Assembly: GCA_963763095.1 (NCBI GenBank)
Contig: CAVXNR010000011.1
Coordinates: forward strand, 62,001 to 126,000
Length of the DNA: 64,000 nucleotides
Direction: 5' to 3'
Source: CAVUCH01 sp963763095
GTDB lineage: Bacteria; Acidobacteriota; Vicinamibacteria; Vicinamibacterales; JAENWD01
This document shows positions 56,016 through 64,000 of the stretch, piece after piece. Numbering within the stretch: the first letter of the stretch is position 1; every line of letters begins with the position of its first letter. The position numbers and the translations under genes were made by a program. The notes under the pieces are model-generated. The model had not been told where the DNA came from, searched no databases, and worked only from the letters and a program-made list of their open reading frames with translations.

Positions 56016-56322
56016 TCTTCAAGCGCCAGGCACTGAGACGATTTAGCGACAGTCGGGGTCGGGCCAGGAAACACCATTGCACTCACCGTCTGGCGACTGC
56101 GAGCACAGGAGTATCGTCACGCCGGAAACACAAGCGGTAGTTATTGTCACTGTCAGCAGCGGCGCATCGCCGAGGCTGTCTGCAGAGCCTTTCGTCCAAC
56201 GACGGTTACTCCGTCGTCGGATTCGAACGGCCTGATGCATTGCAATCTCATCCCGGCGTCACGGATATTCCATGCGACGTCAGGTCAGTGATCTCGATCG
56301 CGAGGTCGGCTCTGTGCGTTTC
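56016..56322. other. Intergenic region with a 20-bp duplication
   Basis: TCTTCAAGCGCCAGCACTGA at the end of the preceding gene is followed directly by TCTTCAAGCGCCAGGCACTGA, a tandem duplicate with one inserted G. A minus frame at 56043-56240 ends with a Cys-containing peptide (CSQSPDGECNGVSWPDPDCR) that could belong to a small secreted protein but lacks a ribosome binding site. Confidence 0.4.
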
Positions 56323-57300
56323 TCAGGGCACCAGCGAGAAATCGTGGAGATGCTGCGGCGACCTCGCATAGCTGATCACGCTGTGCCAACTCTTCCCACT
56401 GTCATCCGAACGGTGGACGCCGCGCTCATCCGAAGCCCACAGCTCTCCGTCTTTCGCTCCAGCGCGGAGCAAGGGTGCGATTGTGGTGGCTGGCTCCGGC
56501 CAGCCGTCGCGCACGCGTTTCCATCGTTCGGGACCGACGCGACGATACAACCGGCCATCTGAACGGCCAGTGACGTACGCGGAGTGCGGTCCGGACGAGG
56601 CTGATACGACAACGACCTCTGGCCGGTCCGGAGCAATCGCCGCGCTCCGCAAGTAGCCGACATCGAGACCCTCGCTGGGCGATCGCCACGTCGCACCGGC
56701 ATCGTAGCTCTCGAAATATCCATCGCCAGCGGAGACGCGCAGCGTATCTGGGGCCTTCGGGTGAATCGCGAGCTCGTGGGTGTCCCACGGGCCGCCGTTG
56801 ACCCGGTCGCCCCAAGTGCGGCCGCCATCGATCGTAGACACGAGCGCACCGGCCTCGATCGCGACCCAGAGTCGCTCCGAGTCGAACGGGTGGCACGCGA
56901 TCCAGCGAACGTGATGAGTGTCCGGTCTGGGCGGAAAGGACCATTCCGACGACGAGGGCAGCGTCTGCAACTCGCTGGTCTGCTCCCACGTAGTCCCAGC
57001 GTTTTCTGAGCGCCACACCTCGCTGGGCTCAGTGCCTACCCAGATCACGTCCCGCTCCACCGGGCTCGCGGTGACGGCCATAATCAGGCGGCCTGCGAGG
57101 CCGACCGAATGCCATGATCTTCCGCGGTCATCGCTCCTGAACATGCCGCCCTTGTGGGTGCCGCACCACGCACGCCCGCGAACCAACGGGTCCGCTGCCA
57201 GGCACGTCGGGCGGTCGCCGATCCCCTGCGCGGAGGCAAAGGTGCCTCGCTCGACGTCAACGACGACGACCTCGCGGTCGGTTGCGACCAGTATCGACAT
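56323..57300 (-). CDS. BNR/Asp-box repeat beta-propeller protein
   Basis: 325 residues forming a propeller of sialidase-type Asp-box repeats: SDDRGRSWHSV, SENAGTTWEQT, STIDGGRTWGD, SYDAGATWRSP and SDDSGKSWHSV (S-x-D-x-G-x-T-W). It starts MSILVATDREVVVVDVERGT and has no signal peptide, so it may be cytoplasmic. The Arg triad and catalytic residues of true sialidases are not recognisable; many such proteins are binding scaffolds or YCF48/VPS10-like propellers. Intact; transcribed away from the unknown operon on its right. Confidence 0.75.
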   Translation of the reverse strand: MSILVATDREVVVVDVERGTFASAQGIGDRPTCLAADPLVRGRAWCGTHKGGMFRSDDRGRSWHSVGLAGRLIMAVTASPVERDVIWVGTEPSEVWRSENAGTTWEQTSELQTLPSSSEWSFPPRPDTHHVRWIACHPFDSERLWVAIEAGALVSTIDGGRTWGDRVNGGPWDTHELAIHPKAPDTLRVSAGDGYFESYDAGATWRSPSEGLDVGYLRSAAIAPDRPEVVVVSASSGPHSAYVTGRSDGRLYRRVGPERWKRVRDGWPEPATTIAPLLRAGAKDGELWASDERGVHRSDDSGKSWHSVISYARSPQHLHDFSLVP

Positions 57301-57451
57301 AGATCACTTTACTGAGGATTGATTGTCGCGCCAGAAACGGCAGAACGAGCTGAGCAAAGGCTGTGTGTCCTTGGGCTCGTGTGGCCGAGGCTTGCGCTAG
57401 GCACGACAAGCGCCACAGTCGCTTCTGGCTTCTGGTGTATTCTGCCGGAGC

Positions 57452-57592
57452 GTGTTCGATGGGTACAACATCGTCAGCGACGGCGATCTGCGTGATGCGG
57501 CCCGGCGCCTGCAGGAGCACGCCATACCGCCCGCCGCAAGATCAGCCGATCGTGACCTTGGTGACATCGTTCGGGTTCCGCCGGGACGTTGA
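57452..57592 (+). pseudogene. Tyrosine recombinase (phage integrase) C-terminal remnant
   Basis: The frame from 57452 reads VFDGYNIVSDGDLRDAARRL followed by QEH and a short divergent end. F-D-R-Y-N-I-V-S-D-x-D-L-R-x-A-A-R-x-L is the very common C-terminal end of tyrosine integrases carried on integrative elements. The catalytic Arg, His and Tyr would all lie upstream and are absent, so only a scar of about 25 conserved residues remains. It marks an old integration boundary just before the unknown large-protein operon. Confidence 0.7.
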
Positions 57593-57597
57593 CCGCT

Positions 57598-57857
57598 ATG
57601 CGCACGGGCGCTGACAAGAACGAGCTTGCGCTCGTGGCGGCGCTCGTCACCGCCGCCGTTGGTCTTGTGTTGCGGCCCTCAACCAGTGGTCCGCTTCCCG
57701 TCAACAGCAGCGGCTCCGTGAGGTTCAGCGCGACATGGAAGAGTTACGCGCTGCCCTCACCGAATGTGCCAATGTGAGCTCAGCGCGCAGATATCACATG
57801 CGGGTCACGTTCTTCGAGGGTGTCATTACCGGCACGCTGCGCGTGTCGCGCAAGTGA
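57598..57857 (+). pseudogene. Small membrane-anchored coiled-coil protein, one frame change
   Basis: From the ATG at 57598: TGADKNELALVAALVTAAVG is a membrane anchor; around 57670 the coherent reading moves one frame and gives VAALNQWSASRQQQRLREVQ, RDMEELRAALTECANVSSAR and YHMRVTFFEGVITGTLRVSR, ending at 57857. The heptad pattern in the middle is a coiled coil. Its TGA overlaps a GTG that may start the following large gene (GTGA). Family unknown. Confidence 0.45.
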
Positions 57858-60800
57858 CGTCCGTCCTCCACCCCGAGATGGCGAATTCCCCCACCGCACT
57901 CGTCGTGCCCGTGCGCGTCGACGCCCTCTACCTCGAGCACGACCGGTCCGTGCTGGAGCCTTTCGCGGACTTCAGCCATCTGCCCTACGCGACAGCCAAC
58001 GGAGACATCAATCCCGATATCGCCTACCTGAGTGAGGAGATCCTCTCGCGGCCTTTCGAGGATCGCGGTCTTCATCTCCGCGCCGGCATTCACCTGCACT
58101 GGGCGCTGCCCGACGGGCTGCGGAAGGGCGCGAGCCATGGCCTGCAGTTCACAGTCGATGCCGATCCGGCGGCGATCGATGCGCTGGATCGCCATGCGCT
58201 GCCGGACGACCTGAAGGCGCGCTTCGCAAGCAACGGGCATGCGCTCCCCGACGACGCGGTCGTGCGCGTCGTCCGCCCGTCGAACCGATGGAGCATCCTC
58301 GACCCGGCGGCGCACCGCACGTATACGGTCCGCCGGGCCAGCCACTGGTATGCCGATGCAGCGGGTGTTCACGAGCGCAAGCGGCTGAAGGTCCATTCGG
58401 GGCACGTGACATTTCCGGTCGTCCCCAACCGGTGGCTGGTCAGGCGCCTGGTGCCTCAGGGCAGTCCTGTGAAATGGGAGGTGGACCGGCGGTGGGTCGT
58501 CGAGAGCGACTACATCTATCCACCAGGTCAGGACAGCATTCCCGACGCCGTCACTTACCCTTACGCCGACGGCGTACACCCGCAGCCATTCCGGTATCTC
58601 GGGCGCGTGCTGCCCCTCGAGACATGGCTGAAGGAAACGAAGGCACCGGAATCCCACCTGGGCGCGCTGACGGCGATCGGGTATGGCGAGCCCACCTTTG
58701 CGGCGTTTTATCCGAACTGCCGCAGTGTGTTCGGCTTCTACGATCCCGACAGCATCGGCCGCCCGGCGCAATGGGCCTCGGTGGCCTACGACGTGGTGGG
58801 GTGGTACGACAACCTCGAGCAGGACTGCGTCCGCTCGGAGGCGTTCGTGGATGCGATCGATGCCGCCGTCACGAAGTACTCGCTGCACCACGTCACGGCG
58901 GGCAGCGACGAGGCGGCGTGCCGGCGCTTCGACGAGCTCCGATTCGAGGCGCTCGAGCACAGATACGGATGGACGGTACCGCGGAAGGAGAACGAGCACG
59001 TGGTGTTCCCGGTGCGCACCATCTGCGCCGGCCGCGTCCACGTCGACTGCACGTCGTTCGATTTCTCCGATCCCTCGACCGCGAGCGAGGAGATCCGGCG
59101 CGTTCGCGTCGCTGTCGGCAATACCGGCACGGAAGCGATGTCGGCCTATCTCTCCAGCCATCTGGCGAACGGCCGTCCGCAGGACAAACGGCGCCTCGAG
59201 GAGCAGCTCGAGGCGCTTCATCTCCGCGGACGCCTGGAGGGACGCCACAACGACCTCGGGCAAACGTTCACCGACTTGCGCCACGAGCAGGGGTTTGCCC
59301 CGGTGCACGGCGGCACGCACTGGACCATCGTGCGGCGCGGTGGCGAGGGATCACCCGTCGAGAAGACCGACGATACGCCCGTGCCGCTGCCGCCGGAGCT
59401 GCTCGGTCTGCTGGATCGGTTGAACGTCGAGCAGGCGGCCTCGGATCGACACGACCGCGACGTCGAGTCGATGCAAACGCAGCTCTTCGCCGACTGGTAT
59501 CGCTACCTGATCTGCGCCTATCCGCCCGGCGACGCGATTGGCGACTTTCCTGGGATGGACGAGGCGCGCCGTCATGTCGAGGCGCGCGTGCTCGCGCCGC
59601 TCGAGGGGATGCAGGTAGCGGCACGAGCGGCGAGAGCGCGATCTGCGAGCGCGCGGCACGCCGTAGAGACCGCGCTCGGCGCGTTCAACGCGACCGCCAG
59701 GGAGGCGCTGACGCTCAAGGGTATTCCGGCGCCGCGCTACTGGAGGCCCACCGATCCGGTGCTCCTGGTCTCTGGCGACGTGGCACGGCCCACCGCGCGG
59801 TTCCCGGACTCGAGCGGTGTCGCGTGTGGTCTCGCTCCCGTTGTCGACGGCACGTTCGAGTCGCAGCACGACACTCTGCCGGCCGCGATCGACGGTCTGT
59901 ACACGGCTGGCAGCCTGACGCCGGAGGAGTGCCGGCAGCAGCCGTGGCATCCGTTCGTGCTGGAGTGGCGCGTGGACGTGCATCCCCACGCCGCCGCGCG
60001 GAACGAGTACGACCCGTCCTTCATCGGCAAGCAGTACCGGCTCGCCCCGGATGGCGTCGATCTCGAGCTCGAGCACCCGGGACCAGGAGCCTTCGCGCTC
60101 GAAGGCAATCGGTACGCGGGACGCGCCATCCTCACGGGCTACGCCAAGGGGCAGCTCCGGCTCCAGCTCGAGTCGTACCTGAAGGAGCAGCTCGTGCCGC
60201 TGTACCGCAGCCATGTCGAACCTCCCGCGGGCGAGGCGCCGTGGGAGACGGTGACCGCGTGGTATGCGCGGTGGCGCGAGACTGGAGCCGCAAGGGACGC
60301 CGTGACGGACGTGCTCTGGTCGGCGTACTGCGAGGTGATCGAGGAGGAGGACGGAGCACACTGGTGCCTTACGCAGTCGCTCGCGGGGTTCAACGACGCG
60401 CTCCTCATGCGCAAGCACACGATGCAGTTTCCCGTGGACGATCCGCTGGGCTTCGAGGAGGGCCGGGAGTTCACCCGGAAGGTGCGCGACGCGATCGGCG
60501 GTCACAACCGGACCGCCCCGCAGCCCTTCGACGCGTTCCTGCCCATCCGGGCCGGCCGCCTGGTCGTGAAAGATTTGCGGCTGGTCGACACCTTCGGACG
60601 CGTACAGGAGCTCGTCATCCACGGCGAACAGCCGGGCGTCGTCCCGGCAGAGACGATGGCGACACAGGATCCTGGAGACGGCGTGTGCCTGCCTCCCCGT
60701 TTCGCGCAGCCCGCGCGTCTGAACTTCCGCTGGCTCGCGGATCACGGCACGCGCGGCGCCGCTGCGGCGGGCAGCAACGGCAGCCGGGCGACACCCTCGA

Positions 60801-61744
60801 TCGTCTGCGGCTGGATGCTCCATAACCGGCTCGATCAGACGCTGATGATCTACGCGGAGAACGGCGAGGCGATCGGTTTCGTGGCCGGGAAGGGCTGGTG
60901 GCAACCCGCGCCCGGGCAGGCGTTTCCAGTCCTGCCTGGCGACATCGCCAACCCGACGCTGCGCCGGCTCGTGCGGAGCCTGCTTGGCAGCGACGTCCAG
61001 GACCTGATGGATCGCATCGAACGGAACCTCGAAGCAATCGATCCGGACGCGTCCGCGCACCACCAGGGCACGGCATTCCTCATCGGCCGCCCGCTGGCCG
61101 TTGCACGAGCCAGTGTGGGCCTCGAGCTCCGTGGACTCCCCTCGTCCGACCAGGGATGGGAGGCGTTTCGGGGTGCCATCGACGGCAGCATCGAATCCGC
61201 GCCGACCCGCGGCTTCACACGGGTGAGTGTGCCAGTGCGTATCGGCGATCACGGCCGGCTCAACGACGGTCTGGTGGCCCTGTGGATCGACGACGGAAGT
61301 GACGTGAAGCCCGCGTACGGTCTGACCGACGCGGGATACGGCCCGGGGCGATCCGTGCAGCTTCCGCTCTCGCTGGACGATCCCGCGCAGACGCTCGTGC
61401 TGCTGGTGGATCCGCGCGGCGTGGTGCACGCGGCGTCGGGCATCCTCCCGGCGAAGTCCATCGACATTCCTCACGATGATTACGTCGCGGCCGTCAGACG
61501 GCTCCAGGCCACGTTCCTGACCGGGCCGATCCTCACACCGCGCGGCACCGTCCGCCTGCCTCTGCCGACAGAGCCCGGATTCGCGTGGTCGTGGGTCGAG
61601 AAGGTGGAGCGCGCCTGGGTGGAGGTTGGCGGGATCGAGCGCCCGCTGCTCGAGGCTCGATGGGGCGAGGCGCCGGAGATCGTGGAAGGGTGGACCAGGC
61701 TGACGAGGACCGCGGCAAGCGAGGACACAGATGACATCGACTGA
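57854..61744 (+). CDS. Very large protein of unknown function (about 1,296 aa)
   Basis: I do not recognise this family. The conserved-looking N-terminal region includes ALVVPVRVDALYLEHDRSVL, LHLRAGIHLHWALPDGLRKG and RPSNRWSILDP; further on are YPNCRSVFGFYDPD, WASVAYDVVGWYDNLEQDCV, IPAPRYWRPTDPVLLVSGDV and, late, RFAQPARLNFRWLADHG and ATPSIVCGWMLHNRLDQTLM. No signal peptide, membrane span, Walker or protease motif is visible; it is rich in Trp, His and Pro, as in structural or carbohydrate-binding proteins. Start: the GTG at 57854 overlaps the previous stop; the ATG at 57878 is an alternative and neither has a good ribosome binding site. Its end overlaps the next gene by 14 bases. Intact over about 1,290 codons, so clearly selected. 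Confidence 0.8.
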   Translation: MTSVLHPEMANSPTALVVPVRVDALYLEHDRSVLEPFADFSHLPYATANGDINPDIAYLSEEILSRPFEDRGLHLRAGIHLHWALPDGLRKGASHGLQFTVDADPAAIDALDRHALPDDLKARFASNGHALPDDAVVRVVRPSNRWSILDPAAHRTYTVRRASHWYADAAGVHERKRLKVHSGHVTFPVVPNRWLVRRLVPQGSPVKWEVDRRWVVESDYIYPPGQDSIPDAVTYPYADGVHPQPFRYLGRVLPLETWLKETKAPESHLGALTAIGYGEPTFAAFYPNCRSVFGFYDPDSIGRPAQWASVAYDVVGWYDNLEQDCVRSEAFVDAIDAAVTKYSLHHVTAGSDEAACRRFDELRFEALEHRYGWTVPRKENEHVVFPVRTICAGRVHVDCTSFDFSDPSTASEEIRRVRVAVGNTGTEAMSAYLSSHLANGRPQDKRRLEEQLEALHLRGRLEGRHNDLGQTFTDLRHEQGFAPVHGGTHWTIVRRGGEGSPVEKTDDTPVPLPPELLGLLDRLNVEQAASDRHDRDVESMQTQLFADWYRYLICAYPPGDAIGDFPGMDEARRHVEARVLAPLEGMQVAARAARARSASARHAVETALGAFNATAREALTLKGIPAPRYWRPTDPVLLVSGDVARPTARFPDSSGVACGLAPVVDGTFESQHDTLPAAIDGLYTAGSLTPEECRQQPWHPFVLEWRVDVHPHAAARNEYDPSFIGKQYRLAPDGVDLELEHPGPGAFALEGNRYAGRAILTGYAKGQLRLQLESYLKEQLVPLYRSHVEPPAGEAPWETVTAWYARWRETGAARDAVTDVLWSAYCEVIEEEDGAHWCLTQSLAGFNDALLMRKHTMQFPVDDPLGFEEGREFTRKVRDAIGGHNRTAPQPFDAFLPIRAGRLVVKDLRLVDTFGRVQELVIHGEQPGVVPAETMATQDPGDGVCLPPRFAQPARLNFRWLADHGTRGAAAAGSNGSRATPSIVCGWMLHNRLDQTLMIYAENGEAIGFVAGKGWWQPAPGQAFPVLPGDIANPTLRRLVRSLLGSDVQDLMDRIERNLEAIDPDASAHHQGTAFLIGRPLAVARASVGLELRGLPSSDQGWEAFRGAIDGSIESAPTRGFTRVSVPVRIGDHGRLNDGLVALWIDDGSDVKPAYGLTDAGYGPGRSVQLPLSLDDPAQTLVLLVDPRGVVHAASGILPAKSIDIPHDDYVAAVRRLQATFLTGPILTPRGTVRLPLPTEPGFAWSWVEKVERAWVEVGGIERPLLEARWGEAPEIVEGWTRLTRTAASEDTDDID

Positions 61745-63419
61745 GATCCCATCCAGGGCCCGCATTGCGCTGGCGCCCGACCCGATCGCGTTCCAGCTCT
61801 ACGACGACGACAATGCACCCGCCCTGTGCGTCGACGACGGACGGGTGCAGCGCGAGCTGCACCTGGAGCTGCACAACCAGTCCGGCGGCGACATCGAGTT
61901 CGATCCGCCGCTGAACGCGACGGCTTCCCCCGAGAACCATCATTTGGAGCTGCGGTTCCGGCCCGGCATCCTGTCGCAGCGCGCGCTCGGCGTGTTGACG
62001 GCCCCGAACCTCGCCAGCCGCGTGCTGCCGCGCGACGCCCAGTCGTGGGACGTGGCCGCCGTCCGGGGCGAGAACGGAGCGCCGGTGTCGGTGTTCATGC
62101 TGTTCAGGGGGAGCCAGCGGACGCTTCCGAACGACAGCCGCATCACGCTCTCGCTGCAGGAGCTCAGCGCGGAAGCCGGGCTGGGCAGCCGCCCGACGCA
62201 GGTCCAGCTCAAAGTCAGGGCGCTCCGGTTCGCCAACACCAGGACTCCGATCATCAGCACAGTGCACCGGCACCTGAACGTCCTTAATTGGGGCCGCGCC
62301 GAGGCGCCGCTGCGCGCGGGGTTCGTCGGCACCAGCACGCTCGTCAACGACGGGAGTCAGGACAACACGCTGGTGCTCAGGTTGCTCAACACCTCGGCGA
62401 CCGAAACGATTGGGGCGGCGGGACCACATATGCGGCCGAGCCTTGCGCTGTCATTCGACGTCGGCGACGCGAACATGTGGTGGACCCTGGACAGCAAGAT
62501 CGTGGGCGCCGCCTCGGTGAAGGTGGCGTGGCCGCCGAATGACATCTCCCTTGACGTGCACCAGGAAACGCCTGACGCCCCGGTGCCTCGCTGGAAGCTC
62601 GATCTGCCCGCTACGGGCCTCGGCCCGGGTCAGCATGTGGACGTCACGATCAGCGGCCTGAGGGCGACGGGGTCCGGCCCGACGAATCTATCTCTCGAGT
62701 ATCGGGATATCCCCGGCTACCGGCAGGGGCGCCTCGTTTGCCAGATGCAGCGCGCGCCGCTCAACGACGAGATGTTGGCGAAGCTGTATAAAACGGTCTT
62801 CCAGACCCACGATTCCGACATCAAGGCGCACGCGACGCAGTTGTCGACCATGGGGGATCGGATCACAGCCGTCGCGTCGTCGCACGAGACGCTTTCGGCG
62901 GACTGGCAGAAGTGGAGCGGAGCGAAAGATGCCCTCGGCGTCCCCAAGCTGGTTCGGGATGTCGCGGCGCTGAAGACGGAGGCGCACTGGTTGGAGAAGC
63001 CGATCGATTTCTCGCGGACGGGATGCGCATACGCGGCTGTCGGTGGAGAGAAGGCACCACCGTGGTTCGCAGTCGTTACGTTCGCGGGAGAAGACCAGGC
63101 GGCATGGCTCCGATTCAAGCTTGGCGGAGTCCTCTCCATTCCGAGCCTGAACAGAGCCCTGAATGTTGTCGAGAAGGGCGGCGCGATTCTGCCCATCCCA
63201 CAGCAGTTGACTCCGTTTCGCTACACTCTGACCGGGCTCATCGGGCATCCCCAAAGCGCGCCAATTCCTGTCACGTGTGCCCTGGGAAATGCCTACCACG
63301 GCCCATTGGACGCGGTCACACTTTTCATCACTGGATACGCCGGGCCGCCGCCGTCGGGCATCCCGGACCTCGGGTGGACGTTGGGCCTGAATCAATTCAA
63401 CGATCACACCTATGTGTGA
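61731..63419 (+). CDS. Protein of unknown function (562 aa), partner of the large protein
   Basis: Starts MTSTEIPSRARIALAPDPIA inside the end of the previous gene and is intact. The first about 340 residues look like paired beta-sandwich domains (LHLELHNQSGGDIEFDPPLN, LSQRALGVLTAPNLASRVLP, VDVTISGLRATGSGPTNLSL). Then a helical linker with a coiled-coil feel (EMLAKLYKTVFQTHDSDIKA, AHATQLSTMGDRITAVASSH) and a final beta-rich domain (YTLTGLIGHPQSAPIPVTCA). A sandwich-coil-sandwich layout is common in tail-fibre, appendage or adhesin proteins; that is only a structural impression. No signal peptide. Coupled translation with both neighbours points to one complex or pathway. Confidence 0.75.
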   Translation: MTSTEIPSRARIALAPDPIAFQLYDDDNAPALCVDDGRVQRELHLELHNQSGGDIEFDPPLNATASPENHHLELRFRPGILSQRALGVLTAPNLASRVLPRDAQSWDVAAVRGENGAPVSVFMLFRGSQRTLPNDSRITLSLQELSAEAGLGSRPTQVQLKVRALRFANTRTPIISTVHRHLNVLNWGRAEAPLRAGFVGTSTLVNDGSQDNTLVLRLLNTSATETIGAAGPHMRPSLALSFDVGDANMWWTLDSKIVGAASVKVAWPPNDISLDVHQETPDAPVPRWKLDLPATGLGPGQHVDVTISGLRATGSGPTNLSLEYRDIPGYRQGRLVCQMQRAPLNDEMLAKLYKTVFQTHDSDIKAHATQLSTMGDRITAVASSHETLSADWQKWSGAKDALGVPKLVRDVAALKTEAHWLEKPIDFSRTGCAYAAVGGEKAPPWFAVVTFAGEDQAAWLRFKLGGVLSIPSLNRALNVVEKGGAILPIPQQLTPFRYTLTGLIGHPQSAPIPVTCALGNAYHGPLDAVTLFITGYAGPPPSGIPDLGWTLGLNQFNDHTYV

Positions 63420-63458
63420 ACCGGCATCGCTTCGGCGGAACCTTTCGCGTCCGCTGCG

Positions 63459-64000
63459 GTGGGACTATTGGGCGTGACCTACGGCACCTACGATCCGGCG
63501 AAGCTCCTCAAGTACGACGACGTCATCGTCCTGTGCGTCGACGTCGCCGGCGCGTGGCTGGAGATTCGCAACTACAAGGACGCGCTTTACGACAGCGGCT
63601 CGCCCGATGAGATCGACAACACGATCGTGATTGGCGCGAAGCCGCCGCAGGCGCAGTCGCCGCGGCGACTCCAGATCGGCCTAATGCTCGACCCGCTGGC
63701 CGTGATCGCGTTCCAGCGAGCACTGCTGCCGTTCGCGAACAAAGCGCCGGTCGGCGATGCCGTCGACGTCATGAAGCAGGTGCTGTGCACCGGACTGGCG
63801 GCGGCCGGCGTTGCCGACGCTCACCTCACCACCCTGAAAGCCGCGAAAGACTTTCCAGCTGCCGCGCCGCAGCGCATCGAGGAGGTGCTGCGTGCGGCGG
63901 GACGCTGGCGGATCGAGCAGCAGCGGCACGCGGACTACGTGGCGCTGGGCTTTGTCGGCTACTTCCCGAAGCCGAGCCTGATTGCCGAGGAGGAGCGCAC
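63459..64000 (+). CDS. Unknown protein, 3' partial, third member of the cluster
   Basis: An open frame in the same phase as the preceding gene, directly after its TGA, running off the right edge. Candidate starts are GTG at 63459 or 63474; neither has a clear ribosome binding site. It reads YGTYDPAKLLKYDDVIVLCV, DVAGAWLEIRNYKDALYDSG, GLMLDPLAVIAFQRALLPFA and RRLQIG. Hydrophilic alpha/beta composition, no motif I recognise. Strand, spacing and phase tie it to the two genes before it. Confidence 0.6.
   Translation, partial: MGLLGVTYGTYDPAKLLKYDDVIVLCVDVAGAWLEIRNYKDALYDSGSPDEIDNTIVIGAKPPQAQSPRRLQIGLMLDPLAVIAFQRALLPFANKAPVGDAVDVMKQVLCTGLAAAGVADAHLTTLKAAKDFPAAAPQRIEEVLRAAGRWRIEQQRHADYVALGFVGYFPKPSLIAEEER

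Noticed and set aside
58288..60825. 845-codon plus frame inside the 1,296-aa gene
   Set aside because: Extremely Arg/Gly/Ala-rich, as expected of the second frame of high-GC DNA; the main frame is longer and has balanced composition.
59351..61765. 804-codon minus frame antisense to the unknown large gene
   Set aside because: Antisense open frames of this length arise from GC-rich third positions; composition is Arg/Val/Gly/His-biased and has no start support.

Overview
The window is high-GC bacterial chromosome. Several gene types point to Acidobacteriota, probably a Vicinamibacteria-like lineage: a Ser/Thr kinase fused to a TolB/PD40-type beta-propeller, a winged-helix regulator fused to the same kind of propeller, outer-membrane beta-barrel debris, and many very small zinc-ribbon genes. 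This is inference from gene types; no rRNA or marker phylogeny was available.

Layout. 1-6.6 kb is conserved core: a DUF885 protein (cut by the left edge), an FmdB-type zinc ribbon, galU, serS, an ABC exporter and tRNA-Ser(UGA). 6.6-29 kb is an accessory, decayed stretch. Right after the tRNA lie a broken DUF3800 gene and a TIR-domain gene (defence-type cargo), then a frameshifted SDR and a YihY/BrkB membrane protein. Next come an IS3-family element with intact 43-44 bp ends and a 4-bp target duplication whose interior has been replaced by other genes, a secreted beta-helix protein with near-identical HYR repeats, a frameshifted kinase-propeller gene, a shattered membrane sulfatase-like gene, an M48 protease, a frameshifted winged-helix/propeller gene, a frameshifted inorganic pyrophosphatase and a NUDIX hydrolase. 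Four small zinc-ribbon ORFs are scattered through it. 29-42 kb holds a LysR regulator, a HAD phosphatase with a SemiSWEET-like protein, an MFS transporter (frameshifted), a DivIVA/DUF4115 protein, the DUF485-actP acetate uptake pair, a TPR regulator divergent from an alpha/beta hydrolase, and a trypsin-fold protein without its catalytic triad.

42-49.5 kb is a tight operon glgP-glgX-xfp. It would release glucose-1-phosphate from glycogen, debranch the limit dextrin, and feed sugar phosphates to phosphoketolase to make acetyl phosphate. 50-56 kb carries an SNF2 helicase coupled to a SWIM zinc-finger protein, a basic DUF6496 protein, prs with a small membrane protein, and a 50-residue basic ORF. 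56-64 kb has a BNR-repeat protein, the C-terminal scrap of a tyrosine integrase, and then a translationally coupled set of large proteins I do not recognise (about 1,296 aa, 562 aa and one running off the right edge). This last set is the best candidate for an undescribed system.

Many genes need single-base frame corrections to read through. They concentrate in the accessory stretch but also hit MFS, hydrolase, TPR and DivIVA-like genes, while genes of 700-1,300 codons elsewhere are intact. Real decay and uncorrected assembly indels are both possible, and I flag each case.
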